A DNA stretch of 64,000 nt from Amanita rubescens (taxonomy: Eukaryota; Basidiomycota; Agaricomycetes; Agaricales; Amanitaceae), in NCBI GenBank assembly GCA_015039365.1, contig WION01000118.1, positions 62,001 through 126,000 on the forward strand, given 5' to 3'. The notes beneath the pieces were generated by a model. It was not told the DNA's origin, made no database searches, and saw nothing but the letters and a program-made list of their open reading frames with translations. This document shows, in pieces, positions 11,387-21,512 of this stretch. The position numbers and the translations under genes are program-made. Position 1 is the first letter of the stretch, and every line of letters starts with the position of its first letter.

Positions 11387-12442
11387 ATGGCTTCAGCCCT
11401 ACTAGCAGCTGTCAATAAATGGACACCGGACAACTCCCAACATGGCACATCGGTTCTAAATAAGCCCCCGACCACCGACCTCAAATTCCTATCAGTCTTA
11501 ACTAGACACGGAGACGACAGCGAGATCACGCCAAACGACTACCAACAGCAGATCCGGCTTCACCCAGCCTGGCGAGATGTTATCTTCTGGGGAAAAGGCG
11601 CCAGTCTCCTTAGAAAGAAAGACGAACCCCTCCCGGACTCTACCATTCTTATCGTAACTATCGTGGATGACAATACAGGTAGCATCGGCAAAAAACTCAT
11701 GAATACCAGAGTAAACTTCTGGGGTGAGGGCAGAATCTGCAGACGATGGATTCAAAAGAACCACGTCCCACGCTGCACCACCTGTCTGCGCTGGGGCCAT
11801 AGCACGCTTGCATGCTACACGGGAGAACGGAAATGTAGAAAGTGCGGAGGAGGACACGTTGAGCGGAGGCACGAACAAAACTGTGAAAGATGTAAGAAGG
11901 GTAAAGGCACCATCTGCGCCCCAATGTGCGCCAACTGCAACGGCCCACATTTTGCAGATTCAGAAAACTGCCCTTTCTGGGCCATACGGTATAGCAGGAA
12001 TGACATAGAGGCGCTATATCTAAAACTAAAGAAGGAAAGAATGGAAACATCCAAAGCCAATCGTCTGTCTGGAGCCAAGGCAAACTCCAAGGGCAACACA
12101 ATCTCTATCCTCGCTCCGGCCACTACTACAACAACAACAAAGTTTAGACCCATACGTATTAACGCCAAAGCGAGCGGCAGCGGCAACGGCAAACCCACCC
12201 TCGACAAAGACGGTTTCCAAATCGTGAACAGTGGAGCGCTCAGGGCATCGAAAGGCAGTGCTTTCGTTTTCCCGGTGAAAGACGATGACGATATGATAGA
12301 AGATAGCAACGCGGAGGAGCGAGTTTTCGCCAGAATAGATGACGATGACGTGGAAGATAGTGAATTGGCGGCAGTAGAAGGTGACAAAGGCAAAGGTAAG
12401 ACCAAGGCCTCAACCTCTGATAAATTCAACGTTACCCTATGA
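11387..12442 (+). CDS. LINE ORF1, gag-like nucleic-acid-binding protein
   Basis: A 351-aa protein. Around residues 128-200 it has three Cys/His knuckles: CTTCLRWGHSTLAC (C-x2-C-x4-H-x4-C), CRKCGGGH..H..C and CANCNGPHFADSENC. An acidic, Asp-rich tail follows. Such ORF1 proteins bind the element RNA and form the RNP for retrotransposition. An in-frame TAA lies just upstream of the ATG, inside the target-site copy, so the ATG at 11387 is the only start in this copy. The N-terminus is short for a Tad-type gag, which would fit a 5' truncation. Its stop overlaps the ORF2 start. Confidence 0.88.
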   Translation: MASALLAAVNKWTPDNSQHGTSVLNKPPTTDLKFLSVLTRHGDDSEITPNDYQQQIRLHPAWRDVIFWGKGASLLRKKDEPLPDSTILIVTIVDDNTGSIGKKLMNTRVNFWGEGRICRRWIQKNHVPRCTTCLRWGHSTLACYTGERKCRKCGGGHVERRHEQNCERCKKGKGTICAPMCANCNGPHFADSENCPFWAIRYSRNDIEALYLKLKKERMETSKANRLSGAKANSKGNTISILAPATTTTTTKFRPIRINAKASGSGNGKPTLDKDGFQIVNSGALRASKGSAFVFPVKDDDDMIEDSNAEERVFARIDDDDVEDSELAAVEGDKGKGKTKASTSDKFNVTL

Positions 12443-15400
12443 TTGATATGCCCAATACTCAACCTATTTATAATCGGACTCTTCTTAATCGTATTTCTGA
12501 CTTTAAATTTCTCTTTCAAAATGTACATAAAAGCCGTAAAACGACGCACGACTTACTCGAAAACTACTCAGAAGGTACTGACTTCATCTTTATTCAGGAA
12601 GCGAACTTCAGTCACATAAGGAATACCATCAGTGTCACCAATGAGCATGGAGACCCAGTCATTGGCCCTGTCCATCATAAAGCCTGGGAATGCATCCAAA
12701 AACACGACGCCTATCCCAATACGCAGGTCACGATATACGTCAACCGAAGAATACTCTCGTCTCACTCCATCTCCCTCGACCCACACGTCATACCTCACGA
12801 AAATGTCCTAACCATCAGCGTCACCAGGACTTTCGACAACGCCTCCTGTACTCTAATCAACGTCTATAATCGACCACAGACGGGAAACTCGGCGGTCCGC
12901 TGCCTTATACGAAAGCTCAGAGACCCCGCCTTTGAACCCACCGTCATACAAGGCGATTTTAACCTACACCATGTCGAATGGGAACCGCGACGAGAGAGAC
13001 TCAACGACAACATAGCCAATGAACTTCTTGAGGAAATGACCGAAAAAGATCTCAACCTGGTAAATGACGACGGCGCGCCCACATGGCATCACCCCGACGG
13101 CCGCTCTTCTGTCCTCGACCTCATCTTCCTCAGAAGGGACTACATGGACTTCGAGCGCTTCATTCACACTAATGAGACCAGAGCCCGAGGCGGATCAGAC
13201 CATTCGCTCTTAGGATTAAGCTTCGGCAACTTCAAAGATGACAATGCTGGTGAATACATTCCTGAGGACACAGATGAAGAAGAAGCCTTTATCAACGGAG
13301 TGACAGCTGCGGTATTGGAATATGCACGATCTCTGGACGAAGGGATGACGAAGGAGAATGTGGACAACGGATGCGAAGTCATGGAGAATCAGATACACGG
13401 AGCTTGGCTCAGAAACTGCCGAAAGGGTAAGGCAGGGGGCAACCCCACGAAGTGGTGGACGGAGGAATGTCAGATAGCGAAGGAAATTTACGAGGCTGAG
13501 AGGAGTCGCCCAAACCTCAAAGAGTACAGAGCCACAACGAGGAACGCCAGGAACACCTTCTTCGAACAGAAGCTCAAAACCATGTCCGCCACCAACAGTC
13601 CCTGGGAGGCGCTCAAGTGGATACGACCACGTCCTCCCCCGTCTTACTCTCAGATCAAACGGCCGGATGGCTCCATGATCACCAGCCAAACCGAACTCTT
13701 CGAATCACTCCACCAACAGTTCAACAAGGCCAGCGTTACCAATACAATAGACTGGACTTACATCAACAGTCTCTGTGACGCCGAACCACGGGACTCACCC
13801 GACCTCTCTATGAAGGAACTATGGGACGCACTCTCCACCACAAAGAACAAATCCGCCCCTGGCATCGACCACATCACCTGGAGACACCTGAAGCTCGCCC
13901 TCCTGACGCCTGGTGCCGACACGGCTCTGCTGAAAATCTTCAACGCCATTTTGAACACCAGCCACTGGCCCAAATCTTTCAAGGAGGCAGTCTCGGTCGT
14001 GATCCCCAAACCAAAAAAGGACGACTACTCGGTGCCCAAGGCGTACAGACCCATAGCCCTCCTCAAGGTGATGGGAAAACTTTTAACAAAAATGCTCGCC
14101 AAAAGGCTCCAATTCGACGGCATCGCAAATGACCTCTTCCATCCTGGGCAGTTCGGAGGTATTCAAAAACACTCGACGGTGGATGTGGGAGTGGTTTTAA
14201 TGGACATGGTTTCAGAAGCACGGGACAGAGGCCTCTTCACCTCGGTTCTGGCGGTAGATATCGCGCAGTTTTTCCCTTCAATCAATCATGATGTAATGGT
14301 TGCGCTGCTGACTAAACAGGGTTTCTGCCACAAAATCACTAATCTCATCGCCTCTTTCTTTAAAGATAGAACCACCGCTTACAAATGGGGAAAACAAACC
14401 TCCCACACTTTCGACGCGGACCTAGGCACCCCACAGGGTGATTGTTTGTCACCGGTCCTCTCTGCATTATATATTTCTCTCGTCCTCAAGTCCCACTTCC
14501 AATGGGATCTTGAGCTAAGTACTAACTGCCTTTTCTTCGTCGATGACGGCACGCTCTGCGCGTCGTCTCTGACAATGAACCACAATATGCTAACCTTAAA
14601 AGCGGCCATCGAACGTCTAACAGACGTATTCGCGAAAATAGGCATACAAATCGAACAAACCAAGACGGAGCTCATGCACTTCGCCGCATACGACCTCAGC
14701 AAAGGACCGAGAACCTTTAAACACAAGCGACAACCCAACCTTGTTTACGTAGTTGGTGGAAGGGAGTTTACGATCAAACCGATCGGCGTGTGGAGATACC
14801 TAGGTTTCTTTTTTGATCCTTTTCTTAAATTTCATCATCACGTCAAATACTATACTAACAAAGCATTCAGTACTATTAGAGCCTGCGGAATGTTAGGAAA
14901 CTCGCGTCGAGGATTGAGTCCCAGGAACCGCGCTTTAGCTTACAAGGCAGTCACTCTCCCGGTGCTTACATACGGTCTTGCACTTTGGTATGCGGAGGAT
15001 GGCAGAGGAGTAAAGAAACAGTTGATGGAAATGAAGAGAGTCCATAACTTCGCTCTGAGATGGATAACAGGCGCTTTTAGAGGATCCCCATCGGGCGCGC
15101 TAGAAATGATCGCTCACATTCCCCCCCTGGATGTATGGTGCAATCTATGCATTTACGGTTACGCCGCCAGGATCCACACACTCCCAAACAATCACCTGCT
15201 TAAAGTCGCCTGGTCATCCGATCTAGTTAAACCCTCGTCCAGGAGGATAAGGCCCAAAAGACGCCCACGTCATCTCCCGAGCGACAATCCTAACACTAGA
15301 CTCAGAGCCTTTAGAGGACAAATTAAAGAACAATTCGACACCTATCACCCCGTCAACAGACCGGGACACAGGGTTGAAGATGTGTATGGAGAAAACATCG

Positions 15401-16404
15401 AACGCACCAAAATGGACGCTCCAAAGAAAAATAGCGATGAGTTTGGCGGGTGGATGAGAGAGTATCGAACGTGGCTCAGAGAGGTGGAGAGCGATGAGGA
15501 TGCCACTGTCATCTACACTGATGGCGGTTACTGGAAAGACAAAAGGCGAGGACGGGCTGCCTTCGTCCTGTCTGACCATGGACTATTTGACGTTGCGGAC
15601 ATAGCCGACTGCCCGGCGGGCTCCTCTTACGATGCAGAAATAGTGGCCCTAGGGATGGCGGTTGCGTGGGCGGCTGCAAACAAAGAACGAATCAGACCCA
15701 ACCTTTGGTTCATCATTGACAACAAAAGCGTCATTCAAGGTGCCCTGAACATGGACGCACACACTAATCAGATGGAGTCTGTCAGAATAAATCTCCTACT
15801 CTTAGACCTCTTTGCGGACAACACTATTCGGTCCCTTCATTTCGCACACTGCCCGTCACATTCAGGCATTGAAGGCAATGAGAAGGCGGACTCACTCGCT
15901 TCCCGTGCACCCCCAGCTATGACGGGACCCTTAATACTGAAACAACACTTCACCGACGAGCAAAGGCGCCGCATGAACAACCTCTGGAGAATCAGAGCTA
16001 GTTCCCAAGCTTACAGAGGCCGACAATGGCTCGCTGTCAAATATAATCGAAAGCGCTTCCTACCCATGCTAGGCTCTTCAACGAAGAGAAAGAGATTCTT
16101 CTTTGAAATGGCGGATGATGATAGAGAGAGGATGACGAGAATTACATATGCGATGACCAACCACGCACCGACAGGAGAACACAACCAGAGAATGTTCCCG
16201 GACAAATCAACAGACTGCCCAACGTGCCAACCTGGGACTTACCAATCACGCGAGCACATCCTAACACGATGCAGGTATCACTTTTCTTTTCCTTCATTAC
16301 GCGAATGGACTAACGATCCTAAAAACGACGTGTCACTTACTAAAATCATTAAAGAAAATCCTACTATATTTTCGTTTACAGATCTTCCCCTCGATGTACC
16401 ATAG
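12439..16404 (+). CDS. LINE ORF2, endonuclease/reverse transcriptase/RNase H
   Basis: A 1321-aa polyprotein that nicks target DNA and copies the element RNA. An APE-type endonuclease occupies about residues 20-265 (IQEANFS, GDFNLHHVEW, GGSDHSLL). The reverse transcriptase spans about 460-760, with SAPGIDHITW, YRPIALL, GTPQGDCLSPVLSALYISL and FFVDDGTL; the catalytic pair is VDD rather than the more common ADD. The RNase H spans about 1025-1150, with YTDGG, DAEIVAL, IIDNKSV and NEKADSLA giving the D-E-D-D set. A C-terminal CPTC..H..C knuckle lies near 1260. The start ATG overlaps the ORF1 stop (ATGA), so translation probably depends on termination-reinitiation. No disabling change is visible. 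Confidence 0.93.
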   Translation: MIDMPNTQPIYNRTLLNRISDFKFLFQNVHKSRKTTHDLLENYSEGTDFIFIQEANFSHIRNTISVTNEHGDPVIGPVHHKAWECIQKHDAYPNTQVTIYVNRRILSSHSISLDPHVIPHENVLTISVTRTFDNASCTLINVYNRPQTGNSAVRCLIRKLRDPAFEPTVIQGDFNLHHVEWEPRRERLNDNIANELLEEMTEKDLNLVNDDGAPTWHHPDGRSSVLDLIFLRRDYMDFERFIHTNETRARGGSDHSLLGLSFGNFKDDNAGEYIPEDTDEEEAFINGVTAAVLEYARSLDEGMTKENVDNGCEVMENQIHGAWLRNCRKGKAGGNPTKWWTEECQIAKEIYEAERSRPNLKEYRATTRNARNTFFEQKLKTMSATNSPWEALKWIRPRPPPSYSQIKRPDGSMITSQTELFESLHQQFNKASVTNTIDWTYINSLCDAEPRDSPDLSMKELWDALSTTKNKSAPGIDHITWRHLKLALLTPGADTALLKIFNAILNTSHWPKSFKEAVSVVIPKPKKDDYSVPKAYRPIALLKVMGKLLTKMLAKRLQFDGIANDLFHPGQFGGIQKHSTVDVGVVLMDMVSEARDRGLFTSVLAVDIAQFFPSINHDVMVALLTKQGFCHKITNLIASFFKDRTTAYKWGKQTSHTFDADLGTPQGDCLSPVLSALYISLVLKSHFQWDLELSTNCLFFVDDGTLCASSLTMNHNMLTLKAAIERLTDVFAKIGIQIEQTKTELMHFAAYDLSKGPRTFKHKRQPNLVYVVGGREFTIKPIGVWRYLGFFFDPFLKFHHHVKYYTNKAFSTIRACGMLGNSRRGLSPRNRALAYKAVTLPVLTYGLALWYAEDGRGVKKQLMEMKRVHNFALRWITGAFRGSPSGALEMIAHIPPLDVWCNLCIYGYAARIHTLPNNHLLKVAWSSDLVKPSSRRIRPKRRPRHLPSDNPNTRLRAFRGQIKEQFDTYHPVNRPGHRVEDVYGENIERTKMDAPKKNSDEFGGWMREYRTWLREVESDEDATVIYTDGGYWKDKRRGRAAFVLSDHGLFDVADIADCPAGSSYDAEIVALGMAVAWAAANKERIRPNLWFIIDNKSVIQGALNMDAHTNQMESVRINLLLLDLFADNTIRSLHFAHCPSHSGIEGNEKADSLASRAPPAMTGPLILKQHFTDEQRRRMNNLWRIRASSQAYRGRQWLAVKYNRKRFLPMLGSSTKRKRFFFEMADDDRERMTRITYAMTNHAPTGEHNQRMFPDKSTDCPTCQPGTYQSREHILTRCRYHFSFPSLREWTNDPKNDVSLTKIIKENPTIFSFTDLPLDVP

Positions 16405-16467
16405 TCCTACTTTCCTCCTTTCGTTTCCCTCTTTTCTACCTAGAAAAATACCACTAAACACATTAAC

Positions 16468-16511
16468 ATGCGCGTAAACGCGCATTACCCCACTATGTGA
16501 CTTGTGTCACA
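16468..16511 (+). promoter_or_regulatory. LINE 3' UTR double hairpin
   Basis: Two perfect short stem-loops stand in tandem. ATGCGCG-TAAA-CGCGCAT is at 16468-16485, and TGTGAC-TTGT-GTCACA at 16496-16511. They lie between the ORF2 stop and the poly-A tract, where a reverse transcriptase could recognise its own RNA. The recognition role is inference. Confidence 0.6.
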
Positions 16512-16564
16512 ATGCTTACTTGTATTAGTTTACTCTTTGCTCAAATGAAACCACCTTCATAATT

Positions 16565-16581
16565 AAAAAAAAAAAAAAAAA
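16565..16581 (+). other. LINE poly-A tail
   Basis: Seventeen consecutive A residues end the element and directly precede the second copy of the target-site duplication. This is the hallmark of target-primed reverse transcription. Confidence 0.9.
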
Positions 16582-16594
16582 GATAACGCCCACC
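16582..16594. repeat. LINE target-site duplication, 3' copy
   Basis: GATAACGCCCACC is identical to 11358-11370. On the minus strand it encodes part of the methyltransferase block WWALS, so it identifies the original insertion site inside the coding sequence. Confidence 0.92.
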
Positions 16595-17123
16595 ACGCGT
16601 CGATCCCTTCCGATGGTGGGTACCACGTCATCGACGCGGACTCCCGACAAGCTACCATCCCTCCCGGTTTCACCACTCTCCGCATCTCGCGTAACGCCCG
16701 AACAGGATCCGCCACATGTTGGAGGACCTGATGAGCGTGGACAATATCAAACGTGTTGTCTGGGAACTCCAGGGAGTGGATATCGCCGATTTGGAAGGAG
16801 ACGTTGGTGATTTTTTGAGCGGATGCGAGAGATCGTGCTTGTTCGAGAGGATCGAGGACGTATTCTATGCCTGTGACATGGCCTTGGGGAACGAGCCTGG
16901 CTAGGTCTATGGTGATGGAACCGGGGCCGCAGCCGATGTCGAGGATCGTCATGTTCTGTTTTATATGTGGGATGAGGTAGCCTGCCGAGTTGGCGGCGGT
17001 GCGCCAGCCATGGGTGCGTAAAACGGAAGAAGAGTGGTCAGTTGTGTATATCGGGGTTGGGACTGGGTTAGACATGGCTGGAATCACGAATGATTCAAAT
17101 CACTTTGAGTTGTCATCCGAATA

Positions 17124-18540
17124 TCAGGTGTGTGAATAGGGGAGTTTACACGTTATGCCGTCGACCAGCGACACTTGATCGTCCTCTACTAGTTCTACAT
17201 ATCGACTAGGAGTACACGAGTCCTTCATAACCTCAGGAAACGCGAAGAAATCTTGGTTATCAACGATATGCGCCGAGTCGTCTTCGGCCTTTGAGTCAAC
17301 GTCTTCGCTATTTCTTCCATTGTCGGCCGCTCTGAAGGCTGGGATTTCCAACAGCTCTGGATTAAATTCCACGTATCGTCTTCCATCTTTGGACTTCGTA
17401 ATCGGTCTGGGCGTGCTCTACTTGCGACGGATCCCGGAGTTTGAGAGTCTTGAACAGTGTTGAAGAATATCTGTGCAAGTCGATACTCAATACGCTGATT
17501 AATTCAAAGAACACTTTCAAACGCACCGCGTAATAAAGCGAACCAAAAGCATACACGTCCATTTTCATCGTTTTACATCTCTGCTGCGCGTGCCATTCGC
17601 CGCACTCGGGCTGACAAAAACAATGTCGCGATAATCCAAAGTTAGTAATCTGGCAATGAAATCCAGAGTCAAGTAGAATGTTGTCCTGATAAATGATGAG
17701 ATGATCGGAATTTGAGATGGTATACAATTACATACTCCATTCAAGTCGCCATAAAAAACGCCTTCCGAGTGGAGATACTGGACGGCCGTGGCAACCTCTA
17801 GCATCTACAAGATATTAATCAACTTGATCAACCGGTCCGACAATATATATCTTACTATTCGATGTATTTCAGCTACATCTGGTCTTTGTCGGTCTCTTCT
17901 CCACTGAGTCAATGTCCCATTCACCATGAACGGAAATACTATGAATAATAACGGTTTTTCTTCATATATCCCTAACAAAGGAAGGATAAAGCGATGCGAG
18001 ACCGATTTCCAGGTAACAGCTTCTTTACAGAGATCTATTTGGCGAGAACTCTGCAAAACATATTAGTGTTATACAGTTGAAGGGAGGTTTTTGACTCACT
18101 TCTTGATAACGACCAGTACTAAGTACTTTCAGTGTAACTGGCCGTCCACGGTATTTTCCTTTTAAAATACTTCCAATAGAAATGGCACCAAAACCAATTT
18201 CACTTTCGACTTGAACAATAAATAAAGATCGTGGTATGACATTTGTCATAGTTATCAGTTTCAATATCAGCGTCCTAGCCTTTTGATTCGCATCCGGCAC
18301 GCCTAGATTTACCAGGCTATCGTTGCAGAGTCGCTAAAAAAAAACCAATAAACGCTACGAACTTAGCTGAAATACGAAACCAAACGTACTTCAAGAATAA
18401 CATCAAGTAATGGTTCGACGTCCGACATGATTCCATTGCTAGCGATAAGATGCTCAGGTAGAGCCAACAGTTCACTGATAACGTCGAGAGTAACCTTATT
18501 AATTATCGAACTTCCTAGCGCCGTTGACTAGCAGCTATTA
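17124..18540 (-). pseudogene. Degenerate kinase module (pseudokinase remnant)
   Basis: The exons give PDANQKARTLILKLI, PRSLFIVQVE, a shortened Gly loop (AISIGSILKGKY), VTLK, HRFILPLLGIYEEK, then YGDLNG in place of HGDLHG, and ITNFGLSRH in which the DFG Asp is Asn. The Cys cluster after the activation segment is disrupted (APELFG is missing) and the C-lobe frame is broken. At the 5' side the region homologous to a module-joining intron (CCAATTCTGAGGCATCA near 18550) is present, but the preceding module is missing and a VAP-like gene abuts instead. It is probably the truncated end of another multi-kinase gene. Confidence 0.65.
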
Positions 18541-18649
18541 ATTGTACTGTATTGATGCCTCAGAATTGGGTACAGTACCGCTCTGTGTGTGTGTGGGTTT
18601 CAAGTAAGAATCACGAAATAACTTGGGGGATTCGATTATACGTACAGTT

Positions 18650-19526
18650 TGCCTACGACGTCGAGGACGATGTCATGATCATGTTGTTTGAATGATTCAG
18701 TTCGGACGACCGAGTATTCACTGTAAGTTGTGAGAGGTCGCTCGGGTTCTTGTTTTAATAGTTGCTGAGCGGCGTCTTTGGCAGCTTTTGTTCGTTGGCG
18801 AGCACCGCTTGTATGGCTTTGAATAGTGCTAATCTTTAAAGGCCATTAACCCACAAAGACTGCGGTTCAATTGACCCGAGTGCTTACGGAATGAGCAACC
18901 GATCGTGCCGCTTCGGGCGGAGACCGATCTTTGGCAGGGGGTAGGTACACTACCCTTAGCTTCTGCAGGTGGACTTTGCTCGCGGCGTCAGAAATTCCCG
19001 GTGCAGCCCACTGTAGCAGGAAGTGTCAGCAAAAAGTCTCGCTAGGAACAATAAACGACGCGACGCACGATGTCGTGCACCGACATCTCCTCTTTTTCAC
19101 GTGTAATCATGGTACTTTTGATTAGGAACTTGTCCTTGCATTTCGAGTCAGGTGGGGGATCCTCGTCCTTTGGTTGCAATGTGACTAGGTGGAGGGTCAG
19201 AAGTGGTTTTCATACAGGTAAACGCGTGGCGCACCAACCACCTCCACGCTTCCCCCTGGCTCCACTCGACCCAAATTGGGTCGCACGACGTACGACTGGT
19301 GGGTAAGTTAACCTTACCATATAAGAGACACAATACACACTCGTAAACCAGCGTTAGTTAAGACCTTGAAAGCGATCGGTAGCGCATTACAGTTGGTAAT
19401 GATTAAAGATGACTTTGTTTCTTGAGTGAGAGGTCCTGGATCGAGCTGGTTAGTAACATAGAGAAGAAAGGCCAAAAACGTACTGTGAAAGCCGACAGAA
19501 GTAGTTGGATGGAGGGTGACGGACAT
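18650..19526 (-). CDS. VAP/Scs2-like MSP-domain protein, 3' end uncertain
   Basis: MSP (major sperm protein) domain proteins anchor FFAT-motif partners at the ER membrane. The start MSVTLHPTTSVGFH (19526) joins through an intron to RPLTQETKSSLIITNCNALP. Further exons give VVRPNLGRVEPGGSVEVV, PPPDSKCKDKFLIKST with MITREKEEMSVHDI, and WAAPGISDAASKVHLQKLRVVYLPP, a complete MSP core in family order. A linker (TKAAKDAAQQLLKQ) follows. No C-terminal transmembrane anchor is visible. The last frame runs to DVVGKL and then meets a CA-repeat and a kinase remnant at about 18600, so the tail may be lost. One internal splice near FKVLTNA is unresolved. Confidence 0.75.
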
Positions 19527-19624
19527 ACTTGTTGATCACGAGGATTTGGAGAGCCGATTAAACGTTCTTTACACCTTCCCCTTTTGGAACGCTCGGCTAA
19601 AGTGTTGCAGGCACATCTAATCGT

Positions 19625-20817
19625 TTACGATAACTTACAGTCATATAATGCCGCTTTCAGCGCCTCGCCTGCGTCCTTCACCATCTTCTTTCCAATCGCG
19701 AGAACACCATCCATAGCCATGATCGGATGAGGAGCCCTCTCATACACCACAACCTGCGTATCGACACCAGCCTTTTCCAACCTCAATGCAAACGCCAATC
19801 CCTCGTCTCTTAGAATGTCCATTTCCGTCACACCGACCCAGCATTTCTTGGGTGCGCCCTTGATCACATCGTCAGGTGCCAAGAGCGGCGAAGCAAGCCA
19901 TTCAGAACGCCTGTTCACGTCAGGGAGGTAGTTGTTCTGGAACCACAGCATACGTGCTGGGCTCAGCCAGGGAGTGTGTTCGTTTGTTTCCCAAGAAGCA
20001 TGTCGAGAGGGCGATGAAACTGTTGAGGTGTTGTCCGTAACGGGAACGATGAGAAGCTGGAGTACGAGGGGATGGGGAAGTGGTGGTGTGAGAAAAGGAG
20101 CTTTTAGTGCAAGTGCGGCAGCGAGGTTGCCTCCACTATATATCCATGCCACGGACCGTGGGTGAGTCTGAATCAAATTCCCCGAGATGGACGGATTTAC
20201 CTTGATGATCCACCCAGGGCAACGCGGGAGAGATCGACGTTGAGCGTTTCCTTCCCGTTCTTCACAACCCACTGTAGAGATTCGATAGCATCCTCCACTG
20301 CGGCCGGGTATGGATGTTCGGGCGCCAGCCGATAGTTTACCGATATAACGACACATTTCGCATCTACACCGGGACCATTCAATATCACAAATGATAACAA
20401 GGGGCAACCAGTCACTCACGAATACACATCTGCGTCGCGAACGACGATTCTGATTCTTTTTTCCCCATTGTCCACCCCCCTATTCCTCATTAGTACGGTT
20501 CGGCAATCATTATGCTTATCATATCCACCTCCATGGAAGAAAATGAACAAAGGCCAGCCTTTCGCTGGCGCCTCTCCCGGAGGCGTAAAAGTTCGGAAAT
20601 TGGTATGAGTAAGATCGTAGTCTTGAATCTTCCCCACTTCAAGCGGTGGAGTGCTCCCAGGTACAGTTACTCCATTGCGAAACTCCGGATTCCACGGTAC
20701 CGTGTGGTATATGGGTAAATACTGCAGATGTTTATTGTGGAACTCGACGTATTCTGGGTCGAGTTTTGAGATGACTGAAGGGTGGAGTGGTTGAATAGGC
20801 ATTTTTTCTTCAGGCAT
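19625..20817 (-). CDS. Alpha/beta hydrolase (HSL-type lipase/esterase)
   Basis: Hydrolyses carboxyl esters; the natural substrate cannot be told. The start is placed at MPEEKMPIQPLHPSV (20817) because the alignable family region begins at PIQPLHPS; an upstream in-frame ATG at 20979 is possible. The oxyanion-hole motif HGGG is split by an intron (GTGGAT..ATAG) and continues WTMGKKESESSFATQMC. A second intron leads to CVVISVNYRLAPEHPYPAAV, and a third, within GGSS|SGGNLA, completes the nucleophile motif GSSSG. The acid and base are probably Asp in MDILRDEG and His in ERAPHPI. All introns keep the frame, so the gene appears intact. Confidence 0.88.
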
Positions 20818-21512
20818 GAGTGGAAGATCGGGGTTATCTCGCTGCAGGGCACCCAGGACGACTGACCGGCCCGCCGGTGGCCGTCGCCACGCGTTGTAAT
20901 TACCGTTGCCGCGGTCGGCGCGGCCTGAAGCATGGGTGTCATTATCCGGTGACGCGTTTATTTTGGCATAAGATGTCAATCATTCAAACGTCTTCATGTA
21001 CGCAGGCCACTGATATCATAGATAGTGTGCACTGTGCAGGCACCGTTGACGATTGCGCGGTGCGGCGCGTCGCGTCACGCATCACGTGAATTAGCGCCAA
21101 GAAAAATAACGCTTGCGATCCCACCGGTGACCCGACCCGATCCCGCAGCACAGCCTTTGCAATCTGACCATCTCAGCATCTTCTGGCACTAATTTTGGCA
21201 CGGCCACCTGGAAAGCATGAATGAAGTACCACCTGACAGACGCTATGCGAAGATTATTTTTGACACTGAATTGAATTTCGCTTATTTCGGAGCATCATCA
21301 TCATGAAGACTTGCACGAGGAAAATTCCCGACCCCCACACAATTCCGTTCACCTCGCGTGGATATTCGCATGGCGGTCAGACACTCACCCCAACTCGATA
21401 TAATAATAGCATGTTATCTTAACTCGCTTTATAACCGGCTGACCAATACAAGCGAACAGTGTTTATTATAACTTGATGGCCTTTACTCTCTCTGTAACTC
21501 CCAACGCTCTCC
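20818..21512. other. Divergent promoter region, esterase / MFS fragment
   Basis: No further gene recognised. The stretch separates the minus-strand esterase from the plus-strand MFS fragment. It contains AT-rich runs near 21395-21412 that could serve as a core promoter for the plus-strand gene. Confidence 0.35.

Larger units (their letters stand above)
11371..16581 (+). mobile_element. Non-LTR retrotransposon (LINE, Tad/I-like with RNase H)
   Basis: This 5211-bp element holds two overlapping ORFs, a short 3' UTR with two hairpins and a 17-base A tract, flanked by a perfect 13-bp target-site duplication. Both ORFs are uninterrupted. The host gene's frame is exact on both sides, so the insertion is recent and the copy may be autonomous. 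Only 16 nt lie between the 5' junction and the ORF1 ATG, so the copy may be slightly 5'-truncated. Architecture (CCHC ORF1; endonuclease, reverse transcriptase and RNase H in ORF2) matches fungal Tad/I-clade elements. Confidence 0.93.
11036..17075 (-). pseudogene. SAM-dependent methyltransferase split by a LINE
   Basis: The 5' part (17075-16595) encodes MSNPVPTPIY through motif I (LDIGCGPG, residues 45-52), the acidic GIEYV motif and PDNTFDIVHAHQVLQH, typical of a class I (UbiE-like) methyltransferase. It stops at the LINE poly-A tract. The 3' part (11370-11036) resumes exactly in frame with WALSNRVSRERGGNPHPGKY and ends GEIICTK-stop. Counting one copy of the 13-bp target duplication, the two parts sum to 816 nt, that is 271 codons plus stop, with no intron or stop. 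The gene was therefore intact until a recent insertion. The product is now truncated unless another allele or the empty site survives. The methylated substrate cannot be told from sequence. Confidence 0.9.

Noticed and set aside
11498..12549. Open frames of 134-244 codons antisense to LINE ORF1
   Set aside because: They overlap a well-supported gag-like ORF and are Leu/Ser-rich mirror frames without domains.
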